Below are positions 7,996-17,093 of a DNA stretch of 64,000 nucleotides, piece after piece. The notes beneath the pieces are model-generated. The model was not told the origin of the DNA and made no database searches. It saw only the letters and a program-made list of their open reading frames with translations. Source of the stretch: Nonomuraea rubra (GTDB lineage Bacteria > Actinomycetota > Actinomycetes > Streptosporangiales > Streptosporangiaceae); assembly GCF_014207985.1 (NCBI RefSeq), contig NZ_JACHMI010000001.1, positions 2,091,001 through 2,155,000 of the forward strand, read 5' to 3'. Numbering within the stretch: position 1 is the first letter of the stretch; every line of letters begins with the position of its first letter. Made by a program: the position numbers and the translations under genes.

Positions 7996-10398
7996 ATGAC
8001 AATCCACCACCGGTTAGGCTCCGCACGCCTTCCCCGCCTCGCCACGGCCGGCCTGGCACTGGCACTGGCGCTGGCGGCGGGAGCCGCACCCGCCGCGGCC
8101 GCCCCGCCGCTGGACCCCACCCCCCACGTCACCGATCCCGCCACCAGAGCGCCTGAGGCGAGCACCTCGACGGTGACCCTGCTGACCGGTGACCGCTTCC
8201 AGGTCGACGTCGACGAGCGCGGCGGCCAGCAGGTCAGCAGGCTCCCCGGCGGCGGCCCGGCCGGAGGAACGTTCTCGCAGTTCACCCTCGGCGGCGACAC
8301 CTACGTCGTGCCGTCCGAAGTGGTGCCCTACCTCGGCAGGACCATCGACCTGCGCCTGTTCAACGTCGGCTACCTGGTGCGGGCCAAGCTGGACGACGAG
8401 CGCAGCGCCACCCTCCCGGTCACCGTTCGGGCCGGTCGTGCCCAGGCCGAGGCCCTGCCCGCCACCAGCGTCACCGCCGCCGCGGGCAGCGCGGCCACCG
8501 CGACGGTGTCCAAGAAGGAGGCCCCGGCGCTCGGCAGGCTGCTGGCCGAGACCTGGCGCGGCGCGAAGGGCGACGCCGTCGGCACGCTGCCCGGAATCGA
8601 GCGGATCGAGCTGGCCGCCCCCAAGGGCGCTCCCGAGCCGCCGCCCTCGCCGCTGGCCGCCGACGCGCCCGCCGTCAAGGCGGCCGGCGGGGAGCTGAGC
8701 TACTACATGCTGACCGTCGACTCCATCGCCAGGGACGGCACGCCCGGCACGATGATCGGAGCCGTCCAGAACGTCAGTGACGGGGCCCTGGCCACCTTCG
8801 CCTTCACCTACCCGGGCGAGGGCAAGAAGTCGTTCATGGTGCCGGAAGGCACCTACAGCATCATGGCCAGCGTGCTCACCGTCCCGGCCACCGACCTCAC
8901 GTCGGAGACGGCACTGGTGATCGAGCCGGAGGTGCGGGTCGGCGCCGACACCAGCGTGGTGCTGGACGCCAGGAAGGCGGTCCGCTACCGGCCGACGCTG
9001 GCCTCGCCGCCGCAGGCGCCGCTGATCCGCTCCGAATCCCTGTCGTTCGTACGCACCAGCGCCGCGGGAGACGAGACGGGCATCAGCCCCTCGGGGTTGC
9101 TCGCGGGCTTCACCTGGAAGACCTACTCCGATCCGGTCACCGGCAACCCCGACCTCTACGTCACCCCGACCAGGCCGGTCAGGAAGGGCGACTTCAAGTT
9201 CACGGGCTTCACGCTGCTGGCCGAGAACGCCGACTCGGGCCCCGAGATGGGCGCGACGTACAAGCTGGTGTTCGCCTACGGCGACGCCGTGCCGGGCAGG
9301 CTGACGCCGGTCGTCAGGAAGTCGGAGCTGGCCGCGGTGCGCTCCACTCTCTACAACACGGCCTCCGACGCCGCCTCGCCAGGACCGGTGAGCCGGGCGT
9401 CCTTCGTGTTCCTGCCGTGGGGGTGGTCCGACGTGAGCCACGGCTACCTGCCGGCCGCCGGCGAGCGCGTCGACTACGTCTACAGCACCAGGCCCGGCGA
9501 GACGTACTGGCAGCACGTCATGCACGCCGACACCAACGAGGTCATCCTCGGGCAGCGCCGCAAGCTGCGCCCCGGCCAGGAGATCAGAGAGGTGTGGAAC
9601 CTCGGCCCCCGGACGCCGTCGGCGGCCGCCACCTACGTGCAGGAGACCCTTCTCGGGCTCGGAGGCCCGGGCAGCAGGGTGGACAAGCCGTGGCTGCAGG
9701 TGTGCCTGGCGTGCAGGCAGGGCTCGCTGGGCGCGGTCTACCTGAACGGGTTCGCCGACTCGGCGCCGCTGCACTCGACGTCGGAGGCGTACGCCGCGTC
9801 GCGGACGACGTTCTACCAGGACGGCAAGCTCGCCTTCGACCTGGGCACCGGCGGCTACGCGCCCCAGCTGCCCATGCCGTTGTCGCTGCCGCTGGCGCCG
9901 CGCCCGGCCGACTACCGCCTGGTGTGGGACTTCGCCGGCCAGGGGAACTCCCAGTCGCCGAGCCGTACCGAGTGGACCTTCCGCAGCGGCCCGCGTGACG
10001 CCGCCGCCGCGCTGCCCCGTACCGTGCAGTGCGCCGACTCCACGCGCCGGTGCTCCTTCCTGCCGCTGCTGTTCGTGCACTGGAACCTGTCGCTCGACCT
10101 CGACTCCCGGGCCCAGGCCGGGCAGCCGTTCGACGTCGCGTTCCGGGTCTCGCGCCAGGAGCACCAGGCCCGGCCCACCGGCGTGCGGGCCACGGCCGAG
10201 GTGTCGTACGACGACGGCAGGACCTGGTCGGCTCCGAAGGCCGCCACCGCCAGGCGCGACGGCACGTTCACTGCGCCGATCACGCATCCGGAGTACTCCG
10301 AGCCGGTCCGCTGGGTGTCGCTGCGGGTCAAGGCGCGGGCCGGTGACGGCAGCACCGTCACCCAGACCAACATCCGTGCCTACCGGCTCGCCGGCTGA
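7996..10398 (+). CDS. Secreted subtilase-like protein with no visible S8 catalytic domain
   Basis: The ATG at 7996 gives an 800-aa product with a signal peptide (Arg-rich start, Leu/Ala core, 'APAAAA' cleavage). Residues about 52-200 resemble the propeptide region of large actinobacterial S8 peptidases ('STVTLLTGDRFQVDVDERGG', 'YVVPSEVVPYL', 'DLRLFNVGYLVRAKLDDE'). After that, where a subtilase would show its D, H and GTSMAxP motifs, the sequence passes straight to C-terminal beta-rich repeats ('YYMLTVDSIARDGTPGTM', 'VPEGTYSIMASVL', 'VRWVSLRVKARAGDGS'). I find no catalytic triad. It is the first gene of a four-gene exported cluster. A chaperone, inhibitor or binding role is possible; proteolysis is unlikely. 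Confidence 0.75.
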   Translation: MTIHHRLGSARLPRLATAGLALALALAAGAAPAAAAPPLDPTPHVTDPATRAPEASTSTVTLLTGDRFQVDVDERGGQQVSRLPGGGPAGGTFSQFTLGGDTYVVPSEVVPYLGRTIDLRLFNVGYLVRAKLDDERSATLPVTVRAGRAQAEALPATSVTAAAGSAATATVSKKEAPALGRLLAETWRGAKGDAVGTLPGIERIELAAPKGAPEPPPSPLAADAPAVKAAGGELSYYMLTVDSIARDGTPGTMIGAVQNVSDGALATFAFTYPGEGKKSFMVPEGTYSIMASVLTVPATDLTSETALVIEPEVRVGADTSVVLDARKAVRYRPTLASPPQAPLIRSESLSFVRTSAAGDETGISPSGLLAGFTWKTYSDPVTGNPDLYVTPTRPVRKGDFKFTGFTLLAENADSGPEMGATYKLVFAYGDAVPGRLTPVVRKSELAAVRSTLYNTASDAASPGPVSRASFVFLPWGWSDVSHGYLPAAGERVDYVYSTRPGETYWQHVMHADTNEVILGQRRKLRPGQEIREVWNLGPRTPSAAATYVQETLLGLGGPGSRVDKPWLQVCLACRQGSLGAVYLNGFADSAPLHSTSEAYAASRTTFYQDGKLAFDLGTGGYAPQLPMPLSLPLAPRPADYRLVWDFAGQGNSQSPSRTEWTFRSGPRDAAAALPRTVQCADSTRRCSFLPLLFVHWNLSLDLDSRAQAGQPFDVAFRVSRQEHQARPTGVRATAEVSYDDGRTWSAPKAATARRDGTFTAPITHPEYSEPVRWVSLRVKARAGDGSTVTQTNIRAYRLAG

Positions 10399-10412
10399 CC
10401 GGGAGACCTGAC

Positions 10413-11678
10413 ATGCGCACCCATCGATGGACGACGCTCGCGGGCGTGGTGGCGATGCTGCTCACCACGATCGCCCCCCTGACCCTGCTCACCACTTCCG
10501 CCGCGGCCACCTCTATCGGGGCCACCTCTGTCGGGGCCACCTCTGTCGGGGCCACCTCTGCCGGGCCCACCTTCGCCGCGCCGCCCGCCACGAGTCCGGC
10601 CTGCCCCAAGGACGCCAAGGACACCGGGCCGGCGACGTGCCTCCTGCGCGCCGGCACGGGAGGCGGCGACCAGCCGCTGCCGCGCGTCACCGCCGGCCGC
10701 GGCCCGCTGACCGCCAGGGACCTCCAGGAGGCCTACCGGCTGCCCTCGGACTGGCTGGGCGGCGGCCAGAGCGTGGCCGTCGTCACCCCGTACGACAACC
10801 CCGAGGCCGGGGACGAGCTGGCCGAGTACCGCAAGGCGAACGGCATGCCCCCGTGCGACGCCGACTTCCCCTGCTTCAAGAAGATCAACCAGCGGGGCGG
10901 CGACACACCGCCCGCCCCGAGCCCCGCCTGGGCGGTGCACAGCAGCGTCGGGCTGCAGCTCGCCGCGGCGGCCTGCCCGAACTGCAAGCTCCTGCTGGTG
11001 CAGGCCGACGACCCGTCCCTGGCCAGCATGGCGGCGGCCGTGGACCAGGCCGCCGCGCAGGGCGCCACCGCGGTCGTGCCCATGTGGGGCGTGGCCGAGT
11101 ACGACGGCCAGAACGCCCTGGCCGCCCACTTCGACCACGCGCCGACCACCGTCGTCGCCCCCTCCGGCGTGGGCTTCAACAGCGGCGGCCGCCAGATCCT
11201 GCCCACCGCCTACCCGTCGGTGATCGCCGTCGGCGGCACCCAGCTCTACCGGGACCCCGCCACCACGCGCGGCTGGAACGAGTCCGCCTGGCGCGACACC
11301 GCCTCCGGCTGCTCGATGTACGCGCCGCGCCCGGCCTGGCAGCCGGCCGGAGCGTGCGGGAGCCGGCGCACCGTGGCCGACGTCGCGGCGGTGGCCTCCT
11401 CCGACACCCCGGTCCAGGTCTACAGCACCAGCCTGGGCGGCTGGGGCACCGCCGCGGGCACCCCCGTCGCGGCGGCGTTCATCGCCGGCGTGTACGGCCT
11501 GGCCGGCACCGATTCGGCCACCCCGGCGGGCAAGCGCCTCTACGCCGCCTCCCAGTACCTGAACGACATCGTCGCCGGAAGCAACGGCGCCTGCGGCGGC
11601 GGCAGGATCTGCACCGCCGTGCGCGGCTACGACGGGCCCAGCGGCATGGGCACCCCCAACGGCACCGGCGCCTTCTAG
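10413..11678 (+). CDS. Secreted sedolisin (S53)-like protein lacking catalytic residues
   Basis: The 421-aa product has a signal peptide and then a 'GATSV'-type linker. The body follows the actinobacterial S53 fold in order: 'LTARDLQEAYRLPS', 'GQSVAVVTPYDNPEAGDELA', 'CPNCKLLLVQADD', 'YPSVIAVGGTQLYRD', 'GYDGPSGMGTPNGTGAF'. At the catalytic sites the usual residues are missing. The 'GE-SLDLD' Glu/Asp block reads 'AVHSSVGLQLAA', the oxyanion Asp of 'SSGDSG' reads 'PSGVGF', and the nucleophile block 'GGTSASSP' reads 'AAGTPVAAAF'. I read it as a pseudo-protease. It starts 14 bp after the preceding gene with GGGAG as ribosome-binding site, so the two are probably co-transcribed. Confidence 0.85.
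   Translation: MRTHRWTTLAGVVAMLLTTIAPLTLLTTSAAATSIGATSVGATSVGATSAGPTFAAPPATSPACPKDAKDTGPATCLLRAGTGGGDQPLPRVTAGRGPLTARDLQEAYRLPSDWLGGGQSVAVVTPYDNPEAGDELAEYRKANGMPPCDADFPCFKKINQRGGDTPPAPSPAWAVHSSVGLQLAAAACPNCKLLLVQADDPSLASMAAAVDQAAAQGATAVVPMWGVAEYDGQNALAAHFDHAPTTVVAPSGVGFNSGGRQILPTAYPSVIAVGGTQLYRDPATTRGWNESAWRDTASGCSMYAPRPAWQPAGACGSRRTVADVAAVASSDTPVQVYSTSLGGWGTAAGTPVAAAFIAGVYGLAGTDSATPAGKRLYAASQYLNDIVAGSNGACGGGRICTAVRGYDGPSGMGTPNGTGAF
10506..10565. repeat. Four tandem 15-bp repeats in the coding region
   Basis: The unit GCCACCTCTGTCGGG (first copy with A, fourth with C at one position) occurs at 10506, 10521, 10536 and 10551. It encodes the 'ATS[IV]G' linker just after the signal peptide of the sedolisin-like protein. 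It probably arose by slippage, and copy number may differ between strains. Confidence 0.85.
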
Positions 11679-11688
11679 GAGGACCCTG

Positions 11689-12906
11689 ATGCGAACACCA
11701 CGATCTCCCCGCATGCGGTGGCGCCGGGCCACCGCCGCGGCCGGCCTGACCGCCCTGCTGAGCACCGCCGCCACCTCCGCCACCCAGGCTCCCGCCACCG
11801 CCGGGACGGACTGCGTACCGACCTGGACGATGCTCGACGCGCCCGCGAGCGAGGGCGTCGTCGACGTCGACGTGATCTCGCGTGACAACGTGCGCTTCTC
11901 CGAGCAACTCGAGGAGGGCGCCCGATCGCTGCGCTGGAACGGCCGCTCGCTGGTCGAGAACGGCCCCCAGATCCCTGTGCCCCCGCGCACCGCGAGCCGC
12001 TTCCAGGTGGGCGCCGGCTCGTTCGGCGTCACCGGCGGCTGGTCGCTGGTCAGCCTGCACGGCGCCTTCCAGCCGGACGGGGCAGGCGTGCTGGCCCGCC
12101 TCGACGGCGGCCGCTGGACGCTCACGACGGCGGGCGCGTCGCAGAGCCCGGAGACCGGCCCGTCCTGGCTGGCGGACGTCGCCACGGTGGACTCCTCCCA
12201 GGCGTGGGCGGTCGGCCGCGTCGAGGGGCCCGCGGGCGGCGCGCTCATCCAGCGCTGGGACGGCACGGAGTGGACGACGGTCGACCACCCCGCGGCCCGG
12301 CGCGCCTCCGCCAACCTGAGCTCGGTGAAAGCCGTGCCGGGCGGCGGCGTCTGGGCCGCCGGCTTCCAGAAGAACGAGCAGACGGGCTCGTACCAGCCGA
12401 TGGTCCTGCGCCACGACGGGACGGCCTGGGCAGACGTCGCGCTGCCGGACCCCGGCGCGGAAGGCATGTTGTACGCGCTCGACGCCTCCGGCCCCGACGA
12501 CGTCTGGGTCGCCGGCATCTCCGGCAGCCAGAGCAGCCCGAGGCCGCTCCTGCTCCACTGGGACGGCCGGAGCTGGACCACCATGCCCGCACCCGAGCCG
12601 GGCCCCTACGGCGGCGACATCTTCAAGCTGTACGCCCCCGCCCCCGGCCAGTTGTGGGCCCTCACCAACGACACCAGCACGGGCGTGTTCCACGTGCGGC
12701 ATTGGGACGGCGCCGCCTGGCAGGAGGTCAAGCCTCAGGGCGAGCAGCCGGAGGCGTTCGGCTTCATCTTCTACGACGTGGACGGCAGCGGCCCCGACGA
12801 CGTGTGGGTGACCGGCACCTCCAACCGGACGGTGCCCTCCGACATCGGCTACCCGCAGTTGCTGCCGCGCCGCCTGATCGCCCATCTGAGCTGCGGGAGT
12901 GAGTGA
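11689..12906 (+). CDS. Secreted beta-propeller-like protein
   Basis: The start at ATG 11689 has an excellent AGGAGG six bases upstream. The 405-aa product has an Arg-rich signal peptide (about 1-38). It then has repeated Trp/Asp blades such as 'RWDGTEWTTVD', 'LRHDGTAWADV', 'LHWDGRSWTTM', 'RHWDGAAWQEV' and 'GPDDVWV[AT]G'. This is typical of exported galactose-oxidase-like or 'DVWAVG' propellers in actinomycetes. It lies 10 bp after the sedolisin-like gene and 1 bp before the S8 peptidase. I see no catalytic motif, and a binding or scaffold role is most likely. Confidence 0.8.
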   Translation: MRTPRSPRMRWRRATAAAGLTALLSTAATSATQAPATAGTDCVPTWTMLDAPASEGVVDVDVISRDNVRFSEQLEEGARSLRWNGRSLVENGPQIPVPPRTASRFQVGAGSFGVTGGWSLVSLHGAFQPDGAGVLARLDGGRWTLTTAGASQSPETGPSWLADVATVDSSQAWAVGRVEGPAGGALIQRWDGTEWTTVDHPAARRASANLSSVKAVPGGGVWAAGFQKNEQTGSYQPMVLRHDGTAWADVALPDPGAEGMLYALDASGPDDVWVAGISGSQSSPRPLLLHWDGRSWTTMPAPEPGPYGGDIFKLYAPAPGQLWALTNDTSTGVFHVRHWDGAAWQEVKPQGEQPEAFGFIFYDVDGSGPDDVWVTGTSNRTVPSDIGYPQLLPRRLIAHLSCGSE

Positions 12907-12907
12907 C

Positions 12908-15412
12908 GTGAGAGTACCCCGTAAGGTGCCCGCGCTGGCGTGCGCCCTGACCCTGCTGGCCACCGCCCTGTCGGGCGCCGTCCCCGCATGGGCCGCCGCG
13001 GACGATCCGGTGATCGCGCCGGAGGTGCTGGCGAGCTTCGACACGCGCGCCACCACGGACTTCTGGGTGCGCATGTCGGGCAAGGCCGACCTCGCCCCCG
13101 CCAGGAAGATCGCCGGCGGCGCCGCCCGCGGCCGGGACGTGGTCGAGCGGCTGCACGCCAGAGCCGACCGCGACCAGGAGCCGCTGCGCAAGCTGCTCAA
13201 GGCGGAGAGAGTGGAGTCCACGGCGTTCTGGGTCACGAACGCCGTCTACGTGAAGAACGCCTCGGAGGCGCTGGCCAAGAAGATCGCGAAGTTACCCGGG
13301 GTCGAGGAGATCCGCGCGCCCGTCACGTACAGCATCCCCGAGCCGATCCGGAGCACGCCCGCCGGGGCCGCCGCCGCGACGGGCCTCACCTGGGGCGTGT
13401 CCAACATCAACGCCGACGACGTGTGGGCGCAGACCGGCCGCCGCGGCGAGGACATCGTCATCGCCAACATCGACTCCGGCGTCCAGTACGACCACCCCGC
13501 CCTTGCCAGGAGCTACCGGGGCAGCAACGGAGACGGCACCTTCACCCACGACTACAACTGGTACGACCCGCTGAGCGAGTGCCCGAGCGACGCGCCGTGC
13601 GACAACAACTCCCACGGCACCCACACCATGGGCACCATGGCCGGCGACGACGGCCAGGGCAACCAGATCGGCGTCGCCCCGGGCGTGCGCTGGATCGCCG
13701 CCAAGGGCTGCACCACCGACCAGTGCTCGGAGGAGGCCCTCGTCGCGTCCTCGCAGTGGATGCTCGCGCCCACCGACTCCACCGGCGCCAACCCCGACGC
13801 GTCCAGGCGCCCGCACATCGTCAACAACTCGTGGGGCGCGAGGCTGACCACCCAGCCGTTCATGGAGGACATCCAGCTCGCCTGGGCGGCCTCCGGCATC
13901 ATGGGCATCTGGTCCAACGGCAACGACGGCCCGGCCTGCCAGACCTCCGGAACGCCCGGCGGGCGCGTCATCAACTACTCGGTGGGCGCGTACGACGTCG
14001 ACAACAGGATCGCGAGCTTCTCCAGCCGCGGTCCCGGCCAGGACGGCGAGATCAAGCCGAACATCTCCGCACCGGGCGTGAACGTCCGCTCCTCGGTACC
14101 GGGCGGCGCCTACGCGTTCTACAACGGCACCTCGATGGCGGCGCCGCACGTCGCGGGAGCGGTCGCGCTGCTGTGGTCGGCCCGCCCCGAGTACATACGC
14201 GACACCGCGGCCACCCGCCTGCTGCTGGACCTGTCGGCCATCGACACCGAGGACACCACCTGCGGCGGCACCGCGGCCGACAACGCCGTCTACGGCGAAG
14301 GCCGCCTCGATGCCCTGGCCCTGGTCGAGGCCGGAACGCGCGGCACCGCCACGCTGGCCGGCACCGTCACGGACGCGACCACCGGCCGGCCGGTCGAGGG
14401 CGCCACCGTCACCCTCACCGGCCCGCTGACCCGCACCTCCACCCTCGGCGCCGAAGGCGCCTACCGCTACACCCTCGTCGCGGGGGAGTACCAGCTCAAG
14501 GCCGAGGCGTTCGGCTACCAGACCACGACGAAGACCGCCACCCTGGCCAAGGACGGCTCCCTCACCCTGGACGTCGCCCTGCCGCAGACCGAGCGGATCA
14601 ACCTGACCGGCACCGTCTCCGACGGCTCCGGCCTCGGGCGCGGGCTCGCCGCGAACATCACCGCCGACGACGGCAAGGGCCACACGTGGAACGCCGAGTC
14701 CGACCCCGCCACCGGCGCCTACACCTTGTCCCTGCTCCCGTCGACGACCTACACCCTCACCACCCGGGCCACGGAGCCCGGCTACGACCCGTCCGTCCAG
14801 CAGGTCACCATGGGTGAGACCGGCCGGCGGCTCGACCTCGGCCTGACCGTCTCCCTGTCCTGCGTCGCCCGCGGCTACGAGGTGATCCGCGACGGCAGCA
14901 CCGAGCCGTTCGACGGCGCCGCGGCGCCCAAGGGCTGGACGGTCACCAACGTCGACCCCCGCATCCCCAACTACGCCTACCAGCCCGGCTGGGTCTTCAC
15001 CGACGCCGGCGGACGCGGCAACCACACCGGCGGCGCGGGCGGGTTCGCCATCGTCGACTCCCTGCACTCCGGCAAGGGCCACCTCCAGGACACCTACCTG
15101 ACCAGCCCCTCCTACAACCTGACCGCCCGGACCTCGGCGACCCTGGAGTTCGCCCACGACCTGAAGCCGGCGGTCAACTCCACGACCGGCGTCGGCCTCA
15201 GCGTGGACGGGGGCCGTACCTGGAAGACCGTGTGGTCGGCCAAGGGCTTCCCCGGCGCTCCGGGACCGGCCGTCCACGTCGTCCCGCTGCCGGACGCGGC
15301 CGGGCAGGCCGACGTGCGGATCCGCCTCCACTACCGGGGCCAGCTGTCCGGCTGGTGGGCCGTCGACGACCTGTTCGTCGGCGACCGCACCTGCCGGCCC
15401 GCGGCGACCTGA
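12908..15412 (+). CDS. Secreted S8 subtilisin-like serine peptidase
   Basis: The GTG at 12908 is preferred because GGGAG lies nine bases upstream and the preceding gene's stop ends at 12906. The 834-aa exoenzyme has a signal peptide (to about 'PAWAA') and an inhibitor-like propeptide. Its subtilase domain has an intact triad: Asp189 ('NIDSGVQYDHP'), His236 ('NNSHGTHTMG') and Ser409 ('NGTSMAAPHVAG'). Two carboxypeptidase-regulatory-like repeats follow ('LAGTVTDATTGRPVEGATVTL', 'LTGTVSDGSG'). The C-terminal beta domain ends 'GWWAVDDLFVGDRTC' and resembles the C-termini of bacillopeptidase-F-like enzymes. It is the only apparently active enzyme of the four-gene cluster, so the other three may assist, localise or restrain it. 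Confidence 0.92.
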   Translation: MRVPRKVPALACALTLLATALSGAVPAWAAADDPVIAPEVLASFDTRATTDFWVRMSGKADLAPARKIAGGAARGRDVVERLHARADRDQEPLRKLLKAERVESTAFWVTNAVYVKNASEALAKKIAKLPGVEEIRAPVTYSIPEPIRSTPAGAAAATGLTWGVSNINADDVWAQTGRRGEDIVIANIDSGVQYDHPALARSYRGSNGDGTFTHDYNWYDPLSECPSDAPCDNNSHGTHTMGTMAGDDGQGNQIGVAPGVRWIAAKGCTTDQCSEEALVASSQWMLAPTDSTGANPDASRRPHIVNNSWGARLTTQPFMEDIQLAWAASGIMGIWSNGNDGPACQTSGTPGGRVINYSVGAYDVDNRIASFSSRGPGQDGEIKPNISAPGVNVRSSVPGGAYAFYNGTSMAAPHVAGAVALLWSARPEYIRDTAATRLLLDLSAIDTEDTTCGGTAADNAVYGEGRLDALALVEAGTRGTATLAGTVTDATTGRPVEGATVTLTGPLTRTSTLGAEGAYRYTLVAGEYQLKAEAFGYQTTTKTATLAKDGSLTLDVALPQTERINLTGTVSDGSGLGRGLAANITADDGKGHTWNAESDPATGAYTLSLLPSTTYTLTTRATEPGYDPSVQQVTMGETGRRLDLGLTVSLSCVARGYEVIRDGSTEPFDGAAAPKGWTVTNVDPRIPNYAYQPGWVFTDAGGRGNHTGGAGGFAIVDSLHSGKGHLQDTYLTSPSYNLTARTSATLEFAHDLKPAVNSTTGVGLSVDGGRTWKTVWSAKGFPGAPGPAVHVVPLPDAAGQADVRIRLHYRGQLSGWWAVDDLFVGDRTCRPAAT

Positions 15413-15429
15413 CCCCACCGCCGCGCGCC

Positions 15430-15463
15430 GCTGCCCCCGGGACGGAGACCGCCCGGGGGCAGC
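15430..15463 (+). terminator. Strong stem-loop after the exported-protein operon
   Basis: A perfect 12-bp stem (GCTGCCCCCGGG at 15430-15441 with CCCGGGGGCAGC at 15452-15463) and a 10-nt loop begin 17 bp after the stop of the S8 peptidase. There is no U-tract, which is usual for actinobacterial terminators. Confidence 0.75.
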
Positions 15464-15511
15464 AGCTTGGACGGAGGGCGCGACTTCAACCGAGGGCGCC
15501 GCGGGCCGGGC

Positions 15512-15649
15512 TCAACGGTGATCTCGAAGTCCCTCCCGGTCGTCCGGATGCAGGTGGCCGACCATGGCGTCGATCACCTTGGCCACCTTTTCGGCACCGC
15601 GCCCGGAGCAGAGCGCCCCGGGAGTGCGCCTGCCATTGATTCCGTCCAT
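15512..15649 (-). pseudogene. Possible 3' remnant of an unknown gene (45 codons)
   Basis: On the minus strand an ATG at 15649 opens 45 codons with normal-looking coding composition: 'GAEKVAKVIDAMVGHLHPDD' followed by 'REGLRDHR' and stop. No ribosome-binding site or upstream continuation is visible. It looks like the tail of a longer helical protein left behind by deletion, but the family is not recognisable. The rest of 15464-15801 shows no gene. Confidence 0.3.
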
Positions 15650-15801
15650 GCTGGGCCAGATCTACTGGACGCAGGACTCGCCGCCCGCCGACCCTGCGGG
15701 AAGTCGGTGCGGCTGATGGTGAACCTGACTCGTGGCGCCGCCCGTACCTCCCAGGAGCAAGCAATTCGGCCTCACCGATGAGGCAGACGAAAGGGCCGGC
15801 C

Positions 15802-16701
15802 ATGAAGAACCGCACCCTCGCTGTTCCAGGTCTGGCCGTCGCCACGGCCATGATCGCCACCTCTGTCACCCCCGTCGCCGCGTCGTCGAGCACCCCCGTG
15901 TACCTGGCCGCCTCTCTCACGGGCGGGAACGAGGTCCCCGCCTCCGGCACGAAGGCCGGCGACAAGGACGGGAGCGCGCTCGCCGTGTTCCGCATCCACG
16001 GGCAGCGGGTGGACTACGCGGTGCGATGGCAGAACGTGAAGGCGCCCAGCGGGTTCCACATCCATCGGGGCGCGGCGGGCGAGAACGGCGAGGTCAGGAT
16101 CCCGTTCTTCGCCACGGCGCTGCCCGCCCAGCTCCACGCCGTCAAGGGCACGGTCGTCGTCAAGGACCGCGCCCTGCTCGGCCGCATACTCAACGCTCCG
16201 CAGAACTGGTACGCCAACCTGCACAACGCCGAGTTCGGCGGCGGCGCCGTACGAGCTCAGCTGCACCGCGTCCGGCCGGTGTCCATGGAGTCGGTGCTGG
16301 CGCACGGGTTCGGCCACACGCTCACCGCCCGGGCCGACGGGCGGCAGGAGATCCCGGCACCCGGCACGAAGGTCGGCGACCGCGATGGGCGCGCCGCGTG
16401 GCTGGTGCAGCCGGAGGGGCGGCTGGTGTGGTTCGCCGCCGCCTGGAAGAAGATCAGCGCCCCGACGGCCGCACATATCCACCGAGCGCCGAAAGGCAGG
16501 AACGGGCCCGTCGTGGTGCCGTTCTTCGAGGCCAAGGGCGGCCTGCCGGCCAGCGTCAACGGGCTCGCGGGCAGTGCCGTGACGTCCGCCGCCGTCGCCC
16601 GCCGCATCTGGAACAACCCCAAGAACTGGTACGCCAACCTGCACAACGCGAAGTTCCCCGGGGGCGCGGTACGCGGCCAGCTCTACCGAGGCGACTGGTG
16701 A
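15802..16701 (+). CDS. Secreted protein with two CHRD domains
   Basis: The ATG at 15802 follows GACGAAAGGG. The 299-aa product has a signal peptide (to about 'VTPVAAS') and two CHRD domains in tandem. Each starts 'L[TA].G..E[VI]PA[SP]GTK.GD.DG', passes through 'HIHR', and ends 'NWYANLHNA[EK]F.GGAVR[AG]QL'. CHRD domains were defined in chordin and are common in bacterial exported proteins. Their biochemical role in bacteria is not settled, and binding rather than catalysis is assumed. The gene appears monocistronic. Confidence 0.9.
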   Translation: MKNRTLAVPGLAVATAMIATSVTPVAASSSTPVYLAASLTGGNEVPASGTKAGDKDGSALAVFRIHGQRVDYAVRWQNVKAPSGFHIHRGAAGENGEVRIPFFATALPAQLHAVKGTVVVKDRALLGRILNAPQNWYANLHNAEFGGGAVRAQLHRVRPVSMESVLAHGFGHTLTARADGRQEIPAPGTKVGDRDGRAAWLVQPEGRLVWFAAAWKKISAPTAAHIHRAPKGRNGPVVVPFFEAKGGLPASVNGLAGSAVTSAAVARRIWNNPKNWYANLHNAKFPGGAVRGQLYRGDW

Positions 16702-16997
16702 GACCGCTCACCCAGAGGCGCCCGGCCCGCCCCCCACCTGGGACGGGGGATGCCGTGGCGCGTACGCCGACGTTCCCCTGAGATGATGATCGCGACCGGA
16801 GCCGGAGCGGCATCGTATCGGCCCGCGAGCCGGCCCGTCGCAGTGCTCGGGGCCTGCCGGCCTGCCGCAGATCCCGCCAGGATCAGCGACGAGCCGACCA
16901 GCCGGTCCGTCGCAGGCGGCGTCATGCGCGAGTAGATCAGCGCGCCCGTCATGAGAGCGAAGCCGGCCACCGAGATCGCCAACCACATCTTGCGCAT
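16683..16997 (-). CDS. Small membrane protein, doubtful
   Basis: On the minus strand, residues 1-45 look like a real small membrane protein: 'MRKMWLAISVAGFALMTGAL', then 'IYSRMTPPATDRLVGSSLIL'. This gives two hydrophobic segments either side of a short loop. The remaining 60 residues are Arg/Gly/Pro-rich and run into the 3' end of the CHRD gene on the other strand, so the true C-terminus may have been lost to a frameshift near 16870. Confidence 0.4.
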   Translation of the reverse strand: MRKMWLAISVAGFALMTGALIYSRMTPPATDRLVGSSLILAGSAAGRQAPSTATGRLAGRYDAAPAPVAIIISGERRRTRHGIPRPRWGAGRAPLGERSHQSPR

Positions 16998-17093
16998 GGA
17001 CGCACTATCCCCTGCCGGACTGGTGGCCGCCGTTTCACCCGCGCCCCGGGCATCGGCGATGCCCAGCAGCTCTCCGCGGCCTCCACCGTCTCC

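Noticed and set aside
8014..10287. Long open frame antisense to the subtilase-like gene
   Set aside because: It is a GC-rich shadow: composition is Arg/Gly/Val-rich, with no family motifs, and the sense strand has a signal peptide and recognisable domains.
13292..15418. Long minus-strand frame opposite the S8 peptidase
   Set aside because: The sense strand has the full catalytic triad. The antisense product is Gly/Val/Arg-rich without motifs.
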